From Gracilaria domingensis (Eukaryota; Rhodophyta; Florideophyceae; Gracilariales; Gracilariaceae): a DNA stretch of 64,000 nt. Shown one piece after another: positions 40,934 to 50,550 of this stretch. Numbering within the stretch: position 1 is the first letter of the stretch; the number at the start of each line of letters is the position of its first letter. The notes under the pieces were generated by a model. It was not told the origin of the DNA. It did no database searches and saw only the letters and a program-made list of their open reading frames with translations. The DNA lies in assembly GCA_022539475.1 (NCBI GenBank), contig VCMS01000143.1, positions 18,073 through 82,072 of the forward strand, written 5' to 3'. Both the position numbers and the translations under genes were made by a program.

Positions 40934-41360
40934 TCAAAATTTAAACCTAGACATGGACCTGCCCATAAAAATCAAAAAAACTTTTATGTACTAAAATGTT
41001 CGTAGAAACATTCACGTCGTCTACAATAATGTATTTATGAAACATTTTTACCCGCTTTCAAAAATGTGCATTGTAGGCAAGTTTCTTGCAAACTTTCAAA
41101 CGCTAGAGAACGTTTGAAATACAGCAATGCAATTCATTTAGACTCTACATGAACAATAGAGGGTTTACGCAAGCCAGTTCGTATAGAAATTCTCGTAGCC
41201 ACATAGTACCCGTAGACGTAATGTACTCCGTGGCTACGAGGGGTACGAGAATTGGAATACCATATTTCGTGTAAACGCAGCTGCGTACGAGATGCACTTC
41301 GTACCGACTCCTCAATGCCACCTCATCTTCTCCAGTCCAATACCGCCAAACTGCGGCAGA

Positions 41361-42292
41361 ATGGCTGATGCTTTAAGCTCCAACAACCACCCTACAGATG
41401 AGCTGAAAGACGCAAAATCAGAGAAGCTTCATTCATCGTCACAACTATCTTTCCAAAGCGCTCCTGAACATTCAATTTCAAAACCGCAGTCGCAAACGAA
41501 AACAAAATTGAAGCGGTTTCGTTTTTCAGACACATATGATCTCTTCCTTTTACGCTCAGTAAGAGATGCAGACGCACATGTTCCTCAATGGGGCGAAACT
41601 GAATCTTTATTTGACAAAGTCATATCCACATTCATGACTCTAGTTCCACACCGTGCCTTTACTTGCATGCACAAACCAAGCAAGAAGACATTAATTGACC
41701 GTTTCAAACGTCTTGTTTGTGCTCGTCGAGAGCAGAACAAAGTTAATGAGAGAGCAAGCGGCATTGCAGAGGAGTACGGAGAAAAAGAAAATCTACTGAT
41801 GACCTCATATTGGAAATAGATGAAAGAACAGAACAGACTCGCCAGGAAAAAGCTGAACTTGAGGCTAAGGAGACCAAATTGATAGAGGCAGGTGAAATGA
41901 TACGTTCGAAAGCGTTAAATCGTAGTTCTAAACTTAAGCGCAAAAATCACGACGTCACTGGCCCTGAATCAAGTTTTCATTCCAAACGAGTGAAACAAGT
42001 TGATGCTTTACAATCTGATGATGCGATTACGACCCTTATAATGGAGCAATCTCGGGAACAACAGAAAAGAGATTCTGAAAGAATTAGGGTGGAACAGGAG
42101 AGGTTAGAGGTTGAAAAATGTAGAGCGGAAAGAGAACTTGAACGTTACGAGACGCTGAAGTCTGAGTCTGAAAGAAGGATGGCTTTGGAAGAGAAGAGGT
42201 TTGAATTGGAGAAAGAAGAACGTAGGCAAGCAATGGAGGAACGGAAACACATGCTAAACATAATGGCCGCCTTGAGTAGAAAACTACAATGA
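41361..42292 (+). pseudogene. Myb/SANT-like (trihelix-type) DNA-binding protein of the Harbinger element, frameshifted
   Basis: ATG at 41,361. The N-terminal part is Ser/Lys-rich; then a SANT-like domain (RFSDTYDLFLLRSVRDADAH, TLIDRFKRLVCARREQ), and a long charged coiled coil (ERIRVEQERLEVEKCRAERE). PIF/Harbinger elements carry exactly such a second protein, which helps the transposase reach the nucleus and bind ends. The first frame stops at 41,819, while the frame ending at 42,292 matches directly from KRKSTDDLILEIDER, so a one-base change in an A-rich run near 41,785 splits it. It converges with the transposase gene, as usual in the family. Confidence 0.72.
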
Positions 42293-42899
42293 CTTCGTAT
42301 CATTATATGTAGCTCGTCGCTCCTGTGCATTGCATACATTGTTTTTCTTGAAAGACATTTTACAAGTATGAAACAAACTGAACGACATTGAGCTCTGCTC
42401 ATATTAGTGAGCTCCAGGCTCGGAAGGGCCCTTTTCATTGAGTAGAAGTAGCTGTTCTGCATAGGTTTAGAACCAGGAAGTTGCCTTCACCGGATTTGTT
42501 GAATATCAAACAGCTCATTGCCTTGCTTGTCCATAGTAAACACTCTTTCTGCGCTTGCATGCAGTGGAGTAAAGCATTCACTTAGTAAATGCGAAGCATA
42601 ACGATACAAGTACTGCAGCCGTACATCGCGGAATTGAATCCTTAAATCTCAAGAGTAGCACGTGATTGATTTCCCTGCGTCAAAAGCTTTTAACAAATAA
42701 CTGTCTGCTACGACGTCCTGGAGACAATGTTCGGGTTTCACAAAGAGAAAGAATATACGATGCCTTCAGGGTCCAATGACAACCTGGAGGCGTACAGTGG
42801 TCGAGATTGTGTTCAACAACTGGCCCGGATTTTGCTTTACTTGTTCATGGTTGCCACAACACTTTCGATTGCAGTACACATATCGACGCTCGGGTTTTC

Positions 42900-43620
42900 T
42901 TAAGAAATACTGTTTGCTCCCAGCCCGAACGCATCAGATTCTTCTTCGTCCGAAATTTCACAGGTGGAGCGGCATGGCGGACTAGATCCAACAGAATCAT
43001 CTTCCAATTCAAAAATACAGTCAGAGAGAACTTCCTCGCATTTCGTAGTCAGTGATACCGAATTGCCTTCTTCCACAATCTTTCCATCGTTCTCTTCCCG
43101 CATTCCGCAGAGCATTTTCTCCACGTTCATCATTTACCTGTCACCCTGCCCAAGCGGACTTCCCATCATGTCCGTGCGAAGCGAGCTGCGAATAGATCTG
43201 AGGCGCGGCAGATCGGTACCAAAGCTGACTGCCTTCTCGATGAATTCATCATCTGTGTAAGCAACAAGTTCTGGATGTCCCTCGACCGTTTGCAACACAT
43301 TGTGAGCATGGTCGCCGTTTTCAGATCGCGTGCCCATCGTAATAACCGGTACTCCCATGAACATGGCTTCACACGTAATAGTTATCCCATCGTATGGAAA
43401 CGGGTCCAATCTGACGTCTACGTAAGGATACAGCTGCAGGTATGATATGGCAGACGGTAGGAGAGAAACAAGGTCAAGCATCTCGGGAGAGACAGCTTGT
43501 TTCAGAAACAGCTCTTCAATGCGCTTATTTGTCGTAGGGGTCGCAAACGGCCCTGCTTTCAACAGCAATTGCGAACTTGAAACACGCTTCGAAAATGGCG
43601 CTCATAAGCGTATCGCTCGC
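42900..43620 (-). pseudogene. Captured C-terminal fragment of an O-GlcNAc transferase-like gene
   Basis: Minus frame 43,568-43,134, with the same frame continuing after a TAA to 42,900. The sequence LLLKAGPFATPTTNKRIEEL, then VDVRLDPFPYDGITITCEAM, MGVPVITMGT, HAHNVL and RSSLRTDMMGSPLGQG is the C-lobe of OGT/SPINDLY-type glycosyltransferases (family: LDxFPYxGxTTTCEALxMGVPVxT, then SPL), which add GlcNAc or fucose to Ser/Thr. The TPR repeats and N-lobe are absent. It is followed by an acidic tail (CIFELEDDSVGSSPP). It lies between transposase and Myb gene, so it was carried as a passenger. The CAG|GTAAAT around the stop could be an unspliced donor site from the parent gene. Confidence 0.78.
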
Positions 43621-43798
43621 TACTGCACTTTGGCCATTACCGTCGTCTATACAGTTTTGGGTGATACAGGTCTGCACGGCTAGTTTTAAGCAGTGAAGCA
43701 GTGGTACCAATCATAGATTCCACGTAGTTTGGAACATCCTTACACTTTGTTCAAAAGATCCAGACCGAAATGGAAGACCTTTCTCACCCAGATTAAGT

Positions 43799-44937
43799 TC
43801 ATAGCATGCAGTAAAGGTCTAGATCTGGTGCTTTACAACCAAAGAAATGGCTTGCCTGCCCTCCTTTCTCAATGCATACTTTGAAGTTCAGTAATAAAGC
43901 CGAAGCAATGTACAGCAGGGCCACTGGAAAACGGCGAACAGACAGAAGCCTCGAGAATCCGTTTCGCACCCAGAGTTGCTTTAGATCTTTATAGTTCCAC
44001 TCGACGGAGGTCCGTATTGCATTCATTGATGTATTGTATGTTTTCTGATCCTCAGTTGCAATTGCACGTTCAAATGCAGTCTGTAGCCATGGTCGAAGAA
44101 CGTATGCCGGATCTCCGTACAGATAGTACTGTCTCCCATTCATTAAAAGACATTCCTCCATTTGTTGTCCACTCCACTTCGTCGCAGCAGAGTGAGATCG
44201 TGGTGCCGACCAACAATAGGTCCAAATAGATGAAACATTAAACCATCTAGAGTAGAAATTGTCTGATACTTCAAACAGTGGCGCCGCGTGTGTCCAGAGA
44301 AGCAAGATCTTTGATTGCTACCATCCCCGCCTGGCCGGCAGATATTTACTTTTGTACAGTCTATGAACCCCACGCAACTGTCGAGTGGTGCACCAACACG
44401 AGTAAGAGCTTCCGCATACAACTGCGCTCTAGATTGTAGTAGATGATTGCGAACCGATGTCACAAGATGACCTTTGTTTTCGACAAAATGCTCTATTGCT
44501 TCCCAAAAAACCTCACTTATGTGCGAGTATCTCATTCCGAACATGTACTCCATATCATACCACGTAATTGCTGATGCCAATCGCTTTAAGACAATGCAAC
44601 ATGCGGTGATTGAGTCACATCGGTATCTATTTCGTGAGGTGTGCGGTTGGTTCCAATGAATGATATTTGATATTCGCCCAACATCATTTGGACGAAAGCG
44701 AAAATCATGGAGGCATTGTTCCGTCGAGAGACAGTTCATGTTAAACGAATGGGTCTTGATGCTCCATATCCGCAGCTTGAGAGCAGTCAAGTCACTACTA
44801 GATTCTCTCGTAAGTCTGGCCATATGTTGGCGCAACAAAGGACAGAGATTGGACTGTATGGATAGGGCGAGTAGTAACTTTCGGCGTCGGTAGCGACGAC
44901 GTGCATATCCAATTGTATACTGCTTTTGGCGTACCAT
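43799..44937 (-). pseudogene. PIF/Harbinger DDE transposase, frameshifted
   Basis: Frame 44,937-44,143 starts MVRQKQYTIGYARRRYRRRK and includes the helix-turn-helix region and the first catalytic Asp (GFIDCTKVNICRPGG), then SGHTRRHCLKYQTISTLDGL. Frame 44,305-43,799 carries the second Asp (YYLYGDPAYVLRPWL) and the Glu (RTSVEWNYKDLKQLW). These are DDE_Tnp_4 hallmarks. A single-base change around 44,150-44,190 separates the frames. With its three acidic residues kept, the protein seems only recently broken. Confidence 0.8.
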
Positions 44938-45352
44938 TAAACAACGAAAAGAAAGAGTAGGCTTTTGAAGCCCGACTAGAGTTGTGCAAGTTCAGCTTTG
45001 CAATGGTGCGATGCAATAGTTCAATTGAATGTCACAGTATACTACGCGAGGTGAAATCACAAGCACAGACGACGCTTCACATCTCAGGTCGCGTGGCGTT
45101 CTGCCCGTCTTATCTCAGACTTAAGAAGTCAACAGGTGACGATATCCTTGTACGTTCGGTACGAGATTTGGTTGGCGTAAGATTTGGAAAGCTATTCAAC
45201 GCATAAAAGTTTCGTGACATACGTGTCGTTCGTGTCTACTCCCGTTTACACGAGAAATGCGGTTTGCGTAAACTCTCTAATACTGTTGTTTAACCTACAC
45301 CAACTTTACAACAAAACATGTGAGAACTAAGCGGTTTTCCCGTGCTCCCCAG

Positions 45353-45532
45353 TACAGTGTTACATCATTGGCCAATTTAGAACACGTGGCATTGTCTTCG
45401 GGCAATGCCCGCATGCCAAGTCACGATGTTCTCCTGACTGTACTTACAGCAGTGCGCCGCACCAACATTATGTAGTATAAGATATCAAATAGATGCAATA
45501 ACAATCATAAAATGTAGAGTTCCTACTTTACA
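45353..45532 (-). repeat. Gypsy-A 5' LTR, second part
   Basis: Aligns with 33,762-33,941 and ends TTTACA, followed by GATACTC (45,533-45,539), the right copy of the Gypsy-A target duplication. Confidence 0.88.
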
Positions 45533-46213
45533 GATACTCTGGTAAAAAGTGCGTGCTTATATATAGAATGATCTTTGTTTTCAGAAAATTAGTCATTATC
45601 TAATAAAATTATTTAAAATATGCGCTCTGTGTAACGGCGCATTGCAAGCTTTTTTGGGAACAATGATTGCATTAAATCACTGCTATGCTAACAAATGAGG
45701 GCCTGAAGAAAAACCTTTCCTTCTTTGCTCACATTTGGGAAATTTATCTCAGGTGATATAACAAAATGAAGTTTTTGTACCAGGCAAATGTAGACAAATT
45801 CACTCACAGTGCATCCATATCAATGGTAACAAAGAGCTAAGCATCATTGTATATATTTTAAAACACGAACAAAAAAACTTATTTTTTGATGTATTTTGAT
45901 TTTTTGTGCCGTTTTCTAAGCGAACAGGATAACATTTTCCAGCTGTTAATGTTTCTGTGCAACGCGAAAGTTCAAAGCTGCCCAAAAGATTGTCTTGTAA
46001 TACTTCGTGCGCAGCAAGAGAACTTTTGTTTTTTTATTAAAAATTAAAAATATATACTTCAAAGTTAAGATGTGAAATTTCTGAAAGATAGAGAGAGTGT
46101 TTGTTTATGTGAGTGTGTGAGAATCTTTTAGCTCGAAGTGAAACAATAAATAAAAAATATATAATAAGCAGAATTGTTCCGCGTTATCATGTGTATCAAA
46201 GAATTACTTCTAG
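45533..46213. other. AT-rich flank, no gene recognised
   Basis: Very AT-rich with poly-A/T runs; short frames lack any family features. It forms the right flank of Gypsy-A inside the larger inverted-repeat-bounded region. Confidence 0.5.
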
Positions 46214-46260
46214 AGGAGCTTTGCGTCCTTTACTTTGAGAAGTTTACTTCTCAAAGCGCT
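46214..46260 (-). repeat. Right copy of 47-bp inverted repeat with hairpin
   Basis: Reverse complement of 15,272-15,318 with 43 of 47 positions matching. The hairpin stem CTTTGAGAAG / CTTCTCAAAG is perfect in both copies while the 4-nt loops differ (CGCA vs TTTA). Confidence 0.75.
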
Positions 46261-46815
46261 CATGAGAGTTATGCGAGTTGTGAGACATGGCGTTCACTCC
46301 AATTGATTTGGTTCTCGTTAGAATTTTACATGACGCTGCGTGTACGGCCTAATTGCTGAGGTGTGAATTACCAAACCTACATTGTTTGGACGCTGACGTC
46401 GGCATTGTTCACGCAAGGAACGTTAAGAGCAACGAAGTAGACTGGGTGGATCACTTCGATCTGCCGTTGACCAGCAGCGCACTAGAGGTGGCAGCCGAGT
46501 GCATTTAAAGCGCAAGAGCTATGCTATCATCGGCAGGTGTCTGATTTTAGTCCTTCGCCTCCCTTCCTCCATTCGACAGGGGGGTCGACTGTACTTTGCC
46601 AAACCCTTTTTGGGCCCAAATTCATACATGTGCTGACCACGGAGGTTAACAACAAAGAGTGGTACTTCGAACGTTATAAGCGTACATATGGCTTGGAAAC
46701 TGTACAACGTACAACTTCGGCCTTCTCGACTCGAACACATCAATAGTTCAATCCATCTGCTCCCACAGTTTCTGCCCTGTTTCTCCCAATCCGAAGTTTC
46801 ATCCCAAGCTCATTA
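46261..46815. other. Upstream region of the membrane-protein gene
   Basis: No supported gene. Possible promoter of the ORF at 46,816; no motif recognised. Confidence 0.35.
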
Positions 46816-47823
46816 ATGATCCGCCGTCTAATAATTTACAATTATATATTATGTTTTCTTTCTATCGGCGTTTGTCTCTTAATTTCCCGTGACATACGTA
46901 GGTTGGCAGATGTCTTTCCCGTTCTGTTGAATGACGATACATTGGAACATGAGACTTGGGTTACCGCACTTTTCATATGGATTCTTACTTGTCTTGGCGT
47001 CCCAATAGCGTCTTTACTGAAAATGCACAAGAGTCGTATCCGACGCACACACCATTCTCCATGGATTTTTTCTCTCTTCAAATTGCATATTTCACCCCAC
47101 TGGTGGCATTGCCGTTCCTCATCGCGTGTGATGAGCATCATCGAAGATGCACAAACCCACGAAGAAGGAACGGTAATTCCGTGGTCTGCTGTGAAGCACT
47201 TGACAAACGACGATAGACTCTATGTCAAACGGCTGGTGGAAGACTTTGTACATGTTCAACACACCGATGACGGAGTCGTCAAGTTTGTTGAAAAGTCTGC
47301 CTGGTTGCCCGTATTTTCTGGCTTGTTTCTTTGCTTTTTGTTCTTCTTGTCGGCGTTATGGGCTTTTGCTGAGGTTCGAAGTGAAGCTGAGACAAGCAAT
47401 GACCGCAAGTTGCTTCCATTCGCTCTCGGGAAAGCGCTTACCGAATGGGTATCAAATGTTGTGCTTTGGATATTTGGGCTTGGTGAGATCTTGACCAGAG
47501 GCCGCATTTTTTCCATATTTCAAGGTCTTTATCAGGGCTCTCTTACGAGTATGACGCACGTGCAGCGCGAGGGGATGGTGGCATTATACATCGCAATATC
47601 CAAGGACAGTATTGAAGGTTTGATGCGGAAAGGTTGTTACGCACCGATCAAAATGAGGGGCACCAGATGGCAAGCTCCGGCTGCCAACACCGCGCTCCTC
47701 GCTTCTGTTGGGAAGTTTGAGTTGTTTGAGCGAGATAATAAGTCGGTCATCGCGTGGAGCTCCAAAACGTTAGAGAACGAATTCACGGTGAGAACGGTGG
47801 CGTACTGTTGTGAACAAAGCTGA
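46816..47823 (+). CDS. Predicted multi-pass membrane protein, unknown function
   Basis: 335 codons from ATG at 46,816 to TGA. Hydrophobic segments are seen at about residues 5-24 (LIIYNYILCFLSIGVCLLIS), 48-66 (VTALFIWILTCLGVPIASLL) and 163-185 (WLPVFSGLFLCFLFFLSALW); a weaker one at about 213-228. The C-terminal third is soluble and ends with a Trp-containing segment (MRGTRWQAPAANTALLASVG). The first segment could be a signal anchor. No family recognised. No stops or transposon features, and it stands alone between mobile elements, so it is a candidate host gene. Confidence 0.5.
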   Translation: MIRRLIIYNYILCFLSIGVCLLISRDIRRLADVFPVLLNDDTLEHETWVTALFIWILTCLGVPIASLLKMHKSRIRRTHHSPWIFSLFKLHISPHWWHCRSSSRVMSIIEDAQTHEEGTVIPWSAVKHLTNDDRLYVKRLVEDFVHVQHTDDGVVKFVEKSAWLPVFSGLFLCFLFFLSALWAFAEVRSEAETSNDRKLLPFALGKALTEWVSNVVLWIFGLGEILTRGRIFSIFQGLYQGSLTSMTHVQREGMVALYIAISKDSIEGLMRKGCYAPIKMRGTRWQAPAANTALLASVGKFELFERDNKSVIAWSSKTLENEFTVRTVAYCCEQS

Positions 47824-48320
47824 TTTTCGTTTCGCATGCTGCATTCCGCGTATTGCTTTGGGGTTTCTCAATATCGGACAAGAGCTCAATTTCTCACAAG
47901 CGTTTCTCCTGTGAATACAAGGTACAGCTGCTCAAAGAATGTAAGACATCTGAGGAGAAGAGAGAACACATTATAGCCATTCAACGGCTTGACAAGTGTT
48001 CGACATACACGTACCTCGAGTTTTATTTTCGTGATAGCCAATGACGGAAGGAATTGCCATCTATTACCTTCGTGTATCTGAGATACAAAACGTAGTCTAC
48101 ACGGCGGATACATATTATGTATGTAAATCTTTATCCGTTGTCTTTAATTGAGTCCTTATCTTCGGAAAGATCCATGAAATCATTCGCTAGGTTGTCGCAC
48201 ATTCTCAGGAACAAGTTGTTTCACCGTTTTCATAATATATTATAGAGAAATGCCATAGTTGTCATGCTTTTGTAGCAGAAGCCACACCCGCAAGCACGAC
48301 TGGTCTACTGGTGCCCCCCC

Positions 48321-48857
48321 ATGTTGTGCATTGGGATCTCTATCTTGTTGGGATATTTTTTGCCAACCACCATCCCGGATGGTGGTTGGCAAAAAAATCG
48401 CAACAAGATAGAGATCCATGCGGACACCGCATGTCATTCCCGCCGTGATGAAAAAAAAAATCTCAGCTTCGTAGATCAATTGGCTGGTTTCTCAGATCAC
48501 ATTTTTTGTGTGATTAGCGAGCTCAGTTCATTTTCGGGAAGAGGAGCACAGTTAGGTGTATGCATTGCGGGTGCATGGTTGTGGTCATCAGCACGAGCGC
48601 AACAACCCCAGCTAAAGTGGCTTCAAAGGGTTCCGGTACCTTCAGTTGATCCAATCATCTCTCGGTTTCCTCCTTCAACAGCTTGCCTGTCCGAATTGGT
48701 ATTGGCGGTGCCTATCGGGCCCGGTGCGATAACGGAAGAGCAGAGGGGTAAGGTAGGCTGCTCGACTTTACTACGGAGCGAACATGGATGCTTTCAAATA
48801 ATCTGTGCGCTGGCGCACGGGGATGGATATGAATGGTTCGGCGATGAAGAATTTTGA
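48321..48857 (+). CDS. Doubtful ORF overlapping a foldback hairpin
   Basis: 178 codons, with an ATG at the start, but its first about 32 codons are simply the foldback hairpin at 48,334-48,417. The remainder (FVDQLAGFSDHIFCVISELS, KWLQRVPVPSVDPIISRFPP, TACLSELVLAVPIGPG) has mildly protein-like composition. No family recognised. It may be the C-terminal part of an older gene into which the hairpin inserted. Confidence 0.25.
   Translation: MLCIGISILLGYFLPTTIPDGGWQKNRNKIEIHADTACHSRRDEKKNLSFVDQLAGFSDHIFCVISELSSFSGRGAQLGVCIAGAWLWSSARAQQPQLKWLQRVPVPSVDPIISRFPPSTACLSELVLAVPIGPGAITEEQRGKVGCSTLLRSEHGCFQIICALAHGDGYEWFGDEEF
48334..48417. repeat. 84-bp near-perfect foldback hairpin
   Basis: The arms run from GGATCTCTATCTTGTTG to its complement CAACAAGATAGAGATCC, and the centre TTGCCAACCACCATCC / GGATGGTGGTTGGCAA is perfect. 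There are small mismatches only between the two blocks. The loop is 2-4 nt. A transcript would form one long double-stranded stem, as in foldback MITEs or small-RNA precursors. Confidence 0.85.
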
Positions 48858-49106
48858 AAGCACATTGCTGCTGACAGTTTACGCGATTATAAAGGTACGT
48901 ACAACGGCACACACGGTCGTTGTGGCATTGATGGCCGTGGGGTGTAGTCAAATGGCGTCATGCAAGGTGTACCAGAGCAGGACTCGACGTCCGTTGAGTC
49001 TGTAGGACAGCGTCTTTGACGCTACGTTCGCATAAAAGAGGGCGGTAAGCGCGCCTCGACTGCTCCTCTGCCGCAAGCGTTCCATGACCATCGCGTGATC
49101 GCCACA

Positions 49107-49577
49107 ATGAAAACGACCAGTCTCCTCCCGATTACGGCGCTCGTCCTGGCCGTGCTGCGTCTCTCGGCAGCCGAGCTCATCACGTGCACGCACGACGCCG
49201 AGCCGATCTGCACGCTGGAAAACGGCGTGCGGCTGACGTGCTCCGGGCGCGCGATCACGGGCGCGAAGGCGTCACGAGAAACTTCGTTGTACCACGCGAC
49301 CTATCAAGACAGCACACAGCGATTCGTGGTGTCGCATCGCGCCATTGTGACACGCAACGAAGTGTCGGGCGTGCCGGCGGCCGTGGAGTTCGAGGAGCTA
49401 GCGGGCGGGCTCGTGGCGGGCTGCGCTGTGGAAGGAATTGGCGGCGGTGCTTCCCTTCCCTCGGGCCTGCAGGCGGTGGGTCCGATCGATGCGGTGCTGC
49501 CGGCGATCGGACTGCCGTTTGGCTGCTGCTGCGTGGCGTGCCGCAGGGGCCAAAGACCGGGAACGTTCGTTGGTTAA
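49107..49577 (+). CDS. Small secreted Cys-containing protein (hypothetical)
   Basis: 156 codons from ATG at 49,107 (a GTG four codons upstream is ignored). The N-terminus MKTTSLLPITALVLAVLRLS with AAE after it is a convincing signal peptide with cleavage near Ala-Glu. The mature part has paired cysteines (ITCTHDAEPICTL, LTCSGR) and a C-terminal CCCVACRRG. No family recognised. GC-rich relative to flanks, like the host-type genes in this window. It could be an extracellular or wall protein; function not inferred. Confidence 0.45.
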   Translation: MKTTSLLPITALVLAVLRLSAAELITCTHDAEPICTLENGVRLTCSGRAITGAKASRETSLYHATYQDSTQRFVVSHRAIVTRNEVSGVPAAVEFEELAGGLVAGCAVEGIGGGASLPSGLQAVGPIDAVLPAIGLPFGCCCVACRRGQRPGTFVG

Positions 49578-50550
49578 CCCTTGTCCGACACACGGAAAAG
49601 GTCTAATCCATGTAGGAATTCTCCTGGAATAGGCAGATGGATAAGCTTTCCCTTGTCTTGGATTAGCTCTTCCTTGTCCAATGTACATAAAAATAAATAA
49701 AAATAAATATTTCTTGTGCCTTGCTGGCATAATGAGTGCACCGCGCCATATCAAATTTGATGCCAAAGAACAGGATGGAATAGATTGTATGTAAACCACC
49801 AGTAGAACACAAAAAAGTCACAAGAGGTAGGGTATATAATAATAGAACGATGACCGCGATAAAACAGCCGAAGAAAACTGTGCTTGGTTAAGTACTTCTG
49901 TTTTTATGTAGATGAAGGAAATTTTTAAACAAAAGTTCTTTTCCTCGGGCTTTAAAAGCAGTAAACCACTCAGAACAAGATCATACTGGGAGCCAAGAAA
50001 GGTGCACAAAACTTAAACGAAAAGAGAGAGTGATAGAAAACTCTAGTGTCCAAAAATATATGCAACCGGTGGCATAAATAATTCGGAAAACGTATTATCA
50101 GGTGCTATGCGTGATATGGTGCCAGAGCGGTGATGCAGAACGCAAGAAACAAAGGTTTATTGCACAGTTTGGATAGGTATGCCGCTCTAGGCGTCTTCTT
50201 GTTAGGTCAAGAAAGACTCTAGGGCGGCGAGGAATAAAGAGATATAGGATCTCAGCTGGCCGAGAGCGTTTAGGACGACTCTCAGTTAGCAACCAGCAGC
50301 ACGAACCCAACAGATCTCGGAAGGAGATCAGTTCTTTTCTTTGTGCTGTGCTTTGTGACATCTTCAAGTCCAAGCATTGCTTCCCGAGGGTTGCATAATT
50401 TTCTTTCCTGAACGAGCGTATCGTTACAGTCTTGCGTGTTGCTTTCCTGTAAACTGCTGCTTTTGTAAAAAGTGCTGTGTCATTTGAACGATAGTAGCGT
50501 AGTGATGATGATAATTGCTAGCAGGCATGGAGCGCAATCGTTTCGGCGGA
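49578..50550. other. Gene-free region
   Basis: AT-rich to mixed sequence. A weak hairpin lies around 50,184-50,237. No gene supported; the 3' terminal part of the DIRS-type element may extend here. Confidence 0.4.

Larger units (their letters stand above)
40418..45349. mobile_element. 4.9-kb DNA transposon with Harbinger-type genes and a captured OGT fragment
   Basis: Ends are inverted: GGGAGCACGGTAAACCC at the left and, reversed at the right, GGGAGCACGGGAAAACC. The empty site is visible in the other Gypsy-A LTR (33,757-33,775), confirming the insertion. The 3-bp duplication CAG flanks it (40,415-40,417 and 45,350-45,352), fitting PIF/Harbinger. Contents: a Myb/SANT-like gene (+, 41,361-42,292), an O-GlcNAc-transferase-like fragment (-, 42,900-43,620), and a DDE transposase (-, 43,799-44,937), plus an unassigned ORF at 40,478-40,933. 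A second inverted pair, 41,157-41,175 and 45,261-45,279, lies inside and could be the true Harbinger ends of a nested element. Confidence 0.82.
21670..45532 (-). mobile_element. Gypsy-A: Ty3/gypsy LTR retrotransposon with both LTRs split by later insertions
   Basis: The element reads on the minus strand. Its 3' LTR is 21,670-22,299 plus 33,517-33,941, its 5' LTR is 39,538-40,417 plus 45,353-45,532, and the internal region is 33,942-39,537. Removing the two insertions gives LTRs of about 1,055 and 1,060 bp that align end to end with TG...CA termini (minus strand TGTRAAGT... to ...GACGTCCA). Outside the LTRs, GATACTC is present at 21,663-21,669 and 45,533-45,539, a target duplication. Next to the 3' LTR is a purine run (minus strand CAGTGGGGGAGTG), and two bases after the 5' LTR a TGGTACTCTCGAGGAGGG segment sits at the tRNA primer-site position. 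Confidence 0.88.

Noticed and set aside
43134-43568. Independent host glycosyltransferase gene
   Set aside because: It lacks the N-lobe and TPRs, carries a stop, and lies wholly between the ends of a DNA transposon, so it is better read as a captured fragment.
50040-50130. Copia-like primer site TGGTGCCAGAGC
   Set aside because: No copia coding sequence or second LTR nearby; the match is short.
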